A stretch of 6,318 nucleotides of DNA from NCBI GenBank assembly GCA_001564255.1, contig LKNC01000169.1:1-6318 (forward strand), given 5' to 3'. The notes below the pieces were generated by a model. It worked only from the letters and a program-made list of their open reading frames with translations. It did no database searches and was not told the origin of the DNA. Shown here one piece after another: positions 4,853-6,318 of the stretch. Within the stretch, counting starts at the first letter, position 1, and each line of letters starts with the position of its first letter. The translations under genes were made by a program, and so were the position numbers. The stretch is from Natrialbaceae archaeon Tc-Br11_E2g1 (lineage in GTDB: Archaea; Halobacteriota; Halobacteria; Halobacteriales; Natrialbaceae).

Positions 4853-4861
4853 AGTCAAAAC

Positions 4862-5038
4862 ATGAGACCAACGAAAGATCGATCAAGCGAATCGACAGGA
4901 AGCGAAGTCGAGCACTCCCTCGGAGACAAACACATGGAAGCACGCACACGAATATACACAGATACAGGGTCGGGCATGCCACCAGAGGAGTTAGAGGCTG
5001 AGTTGCTCACAACTGGCGAGATGGAGGGTAACGAATGA
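4862..5038 (+). CDS. Small acidic unknown protein preceding the GHKL ATPase (58 aa, or 34 aa from 4934)
   Basis: The frame encodes 58 residues, starting MRPTKDRSSESTGSEVEHSL, and ends in TGA overlapping the GHKL start as ATGA (5035-5038). It cannot extend upstream because an in-frame TAG lies at 4850-4852. The ATG at 4862 has no Shine-Dalgarno sequence and sits too close to the TATA box at 4844-4852. The in-frame ATG at 4934 has GGAG at 4922-4925, 8 bases upstream, and would give a 34-residue protein beginning MEARTRIYTDTGSGMPPEEL. Both are reported, and the longer one is used for the coordinates. There are no cysteines and no recognised domain. Tight coupling to the ATPase suggests a small partner or a translational on-ramp. 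The composition suits a haloarchaeal protein, but short length keeps certainty moderate. Confidence 0.6.
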   Translation: MRPTKDRSSESTGSEVEHSLGDKHMEARTRIYTDTGSGMPPEELEAELLTTGEMEGNE

Positions 5039-6318
5039 GCGCCGACGAGGAGAATCCCTCGGATGATACGCGTAAAGACGACGATATCGCCGGAGAGGAC
5101 GAGGTTCCCGAGGATATCTCAGAAAACGTTGATCAGGGGCCAGACTTCGCAAAGGACGAAGACATCGACAAGGAAGTACCCATAGAGAGAAAGAACACCC
5201 TCCAGCGAATCCGGCAGGACTACGACGAACCAGCGAAGGGAACGGTTCGGGAGGCAGTCCAGAACGGTGTAGACGCATGGGGTCGAAACATGGACCGGGG
5301 CATCCTGCCTGCAGAATCCCATCTGGAAATTATCTTCCAGATAGATACGGAGCAGAAGACGTTCACCTACATCGACAACGCTGGCGGGATGACCGAGGAG
5401 GTTCTGCGGAACAATCTCGTCGGGATCGACACCCCTGACGAGGACAAAGAGGCTGGTCTCGGTGCTGGAGCCTACGGTCGAGGGTTTTACGTGATCGCCA
5501 TGTGCGGCGAGGGCCTGACCTACGTCGAGACTCGGCAGGATGATGAGCACAACGCCATGACAGTCTCGAACGACGGGAAATACAGCGACCCAACGCTCCC
5601 GGAGAACCCCCGTCTCCCGAGCGGTCAGCAGGGCACCCACATCTTCGTAGACGACGTTGTTGAGTACGACCTCGACTTCCTTGGCGACTGGGAACAGGTC
5701 CAGAGGATGTTCGTCCAGAACTTCAGCTTCCTGCTGAACCGGGACGACGTTACCGTCCAGTACATCATCGACGGCGAAAAACACGAGCCAGTTGCGCCAG
5801 ACCTCGAGGAGTATCTTGAGAACGGCCAGCTCATGTACCGGCGAGAGCTCCCCGATTTCAGTGCCGAGGGTGACACCTACCGTGTGCGCGACCTCTATGT
5901 CATACGGACAGATGTGATGGAGGAAGAACCGCCGTGGGAGGGCGTCGCAATGCTGAAAGGTAACAAATACCTCGACAAGCCCTTTATGACCATAAAGACA
6001 TACAAACCCAACGGCATCCCCTCAATTAAGTCACCGCCTGAGATGATCGGGTGGTGTGACGCTACCGAACTCTGCCCCGACTTAGAGAACAACGCACACA
6101 CGTCGTTCCGAGGACACGAGTCGAAGACGGGGATCAAGGACCCGCTGCTTCAACTCCACAACGAGCACTTCAAAAAAGGCCGGACGACCCAGGAAAAGGA
6201 GAAGCTCGCTTCTGAAATCACCCGGAATATTAACGAACTCCTGGCCGATTACGAGGACTTCGATAACTACCAGGTAGAGGGAGACATCACCAGCGAGACA
6301 GACGAAGAAGGAGAAACA
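5035..6318 (+). CDS. GHKL (Hsp90/MutL/MORC-type) ATPase, C-terminus cut by window edge
   Basis: The frame is open for 428 codons to the right edge. After an acidic, disordered N-terminus (1-50) the GHKL ATP-binding motifs appear in order. The N-box is TVREAVQNGVDAW (70-82; E73, N77, D80). The G1 box is YIDNAGGMTEEVL (112-124; D114, G118). The glycine-rich lid is GLGAGAYGRGF (141-151). A GT strand, QQGTHIFV (198-205), is the G3 box. E73 is the expected catalytic base. A region resembling the S5-type transducer domain follows (about 215-330), then a charged helical part (about 363-410). The GxYGRGF lid and GT motif point to the MutL/Hsp90/MORC group rather than histidine kinases. There is no mismatch-repair endonuclease motif in the visible part. 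The start is fixed by the ATGA overlap and GGAGG at 5023-5027. Next to a methylase and PadR-like gene it probably belongs to a DNA modification/defence system, working as an ATP-driven dimeric clamp. Confidence 0.87.
   Translation, partial: MSADEENPSDDTRKDDDIAGEDEVPEDISENVDQGPDFAKDEDIDKEVPIERKNTLQRIRQDYDEPAKGTVREAVQNGVDAWGRNMDRGILPAESHLEIIFQIDTEQKTFTYIDNAGGMTEEVLRNNLVGIDTPDEDKEAGLGAGAYGRGFYVIAMCGEGLTYVETRQDDEHNAMTVSNDGKYSDPTLPENPRLPSGQQGTHIFVDDVVEYDLDFLGDWEQVQRMFVQNFSFLLNRDDVTVQYIIDGEKHEPVAPDLEEYLENGQLMYRRELPDFSAEGDTYRVRDLYVIRTDVMEEEPPWEGVAMLKGNKYLDKPFMTIKTYKPNGIPSIKSPPEMIGWCDATELCPDLENNAHTSFRGHESKTGIKDPLLQLHNEHFKKGRTTQEKEKLASEITRNINELLADYEDFDNYQVEGDITSETDEEGET

Noticed and set aside
4791..5784. 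Minus-strand open frames opposite the small protein and the GHKL ATPase
   Set aside because: They are shadows of a plus-strand frame with four intact GHKL motifs; their translations are Arg/Leu/Val-rich with no recognisable domain.

Overview
The window looks like accessory DNA (plasmid, provirus or genomic island) of a haloarchaeon. The predicted proteins are strongly acidic (Asp/Glu-rich tails and loops), the better genes have TATA-type promoters with very short leaders, and genes within operons overlap by the 4-base ATGA stop/start. No rRNA, tRNA, transposase, integrase or CRISPR array was seen.

Layout. (1) Bases 1-882, minus strand: a tightly packed leftward operon of four small genes. 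In transcription order these are a 58-aa ribbon-helix-helix-like regulator (882-706), a 50-aa unknown protein (709-557), a 109-aa Ros/MucR-like zinc-finger protein with a NUMOD3-like tail (560-231), and an unknown protein that runs off the left edge (234-1). All three junctions are ATGA overlaps. (2) Bases 883-1744: about 860 bases with no convincing gene but many palindromes, a diverged two-copy repeat, and a GTCC-N5-GGACA inverted repeat present upstream of both flanking transcription units. (3) Bases 1745-2452, plus strand: an HD-domain phosphohydrolase of the phage/plasmid YfdR-like type. (4) Bases 2453-2657: an AT-richer spacer ending in a good TATA box. (5) Bases 2658-4720: a 587-aa SPPY-type DNA methyltransferase overlapping a 100-aa PadR-like winged-helix regulator by ATGA. 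(6) Bases 4721-4861: a promoter region with interlocking TGTGT/ACACA palindromes against a TATA box. (7) Bases 4862-6318: a small acidic protein coupled by ATGA to a GHKL (Hsp90/MutL/MORC-type) ATPase that runs off the right edge.

How it may work together. The methyltransferase, the winged-helix regulator and the GHKL ATPase form a plausible DNA modification/defence module. The methylase would mark self DNA, and the GHKL ATPase would be the start of an effector operon whose later genes (nuclease, helicase-like ATPase) would lie beyond base 6318. The PadR-like protein is the natural candidate to bind the palindromes in front of the effector operon, so that the effector is held back until the methylase is made. 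GHKL ATPases of the MutL/MORC kind have been described next to methylases, Z1-type ATPases and nucleases in predicted restriction systems. Membership of this locus in that class is inference, because the decisive downstream genes are not in the window. The left operon and the HD gene look like ordinary plasmid/virus cargo with a shared operator, and need not belong to the same system.
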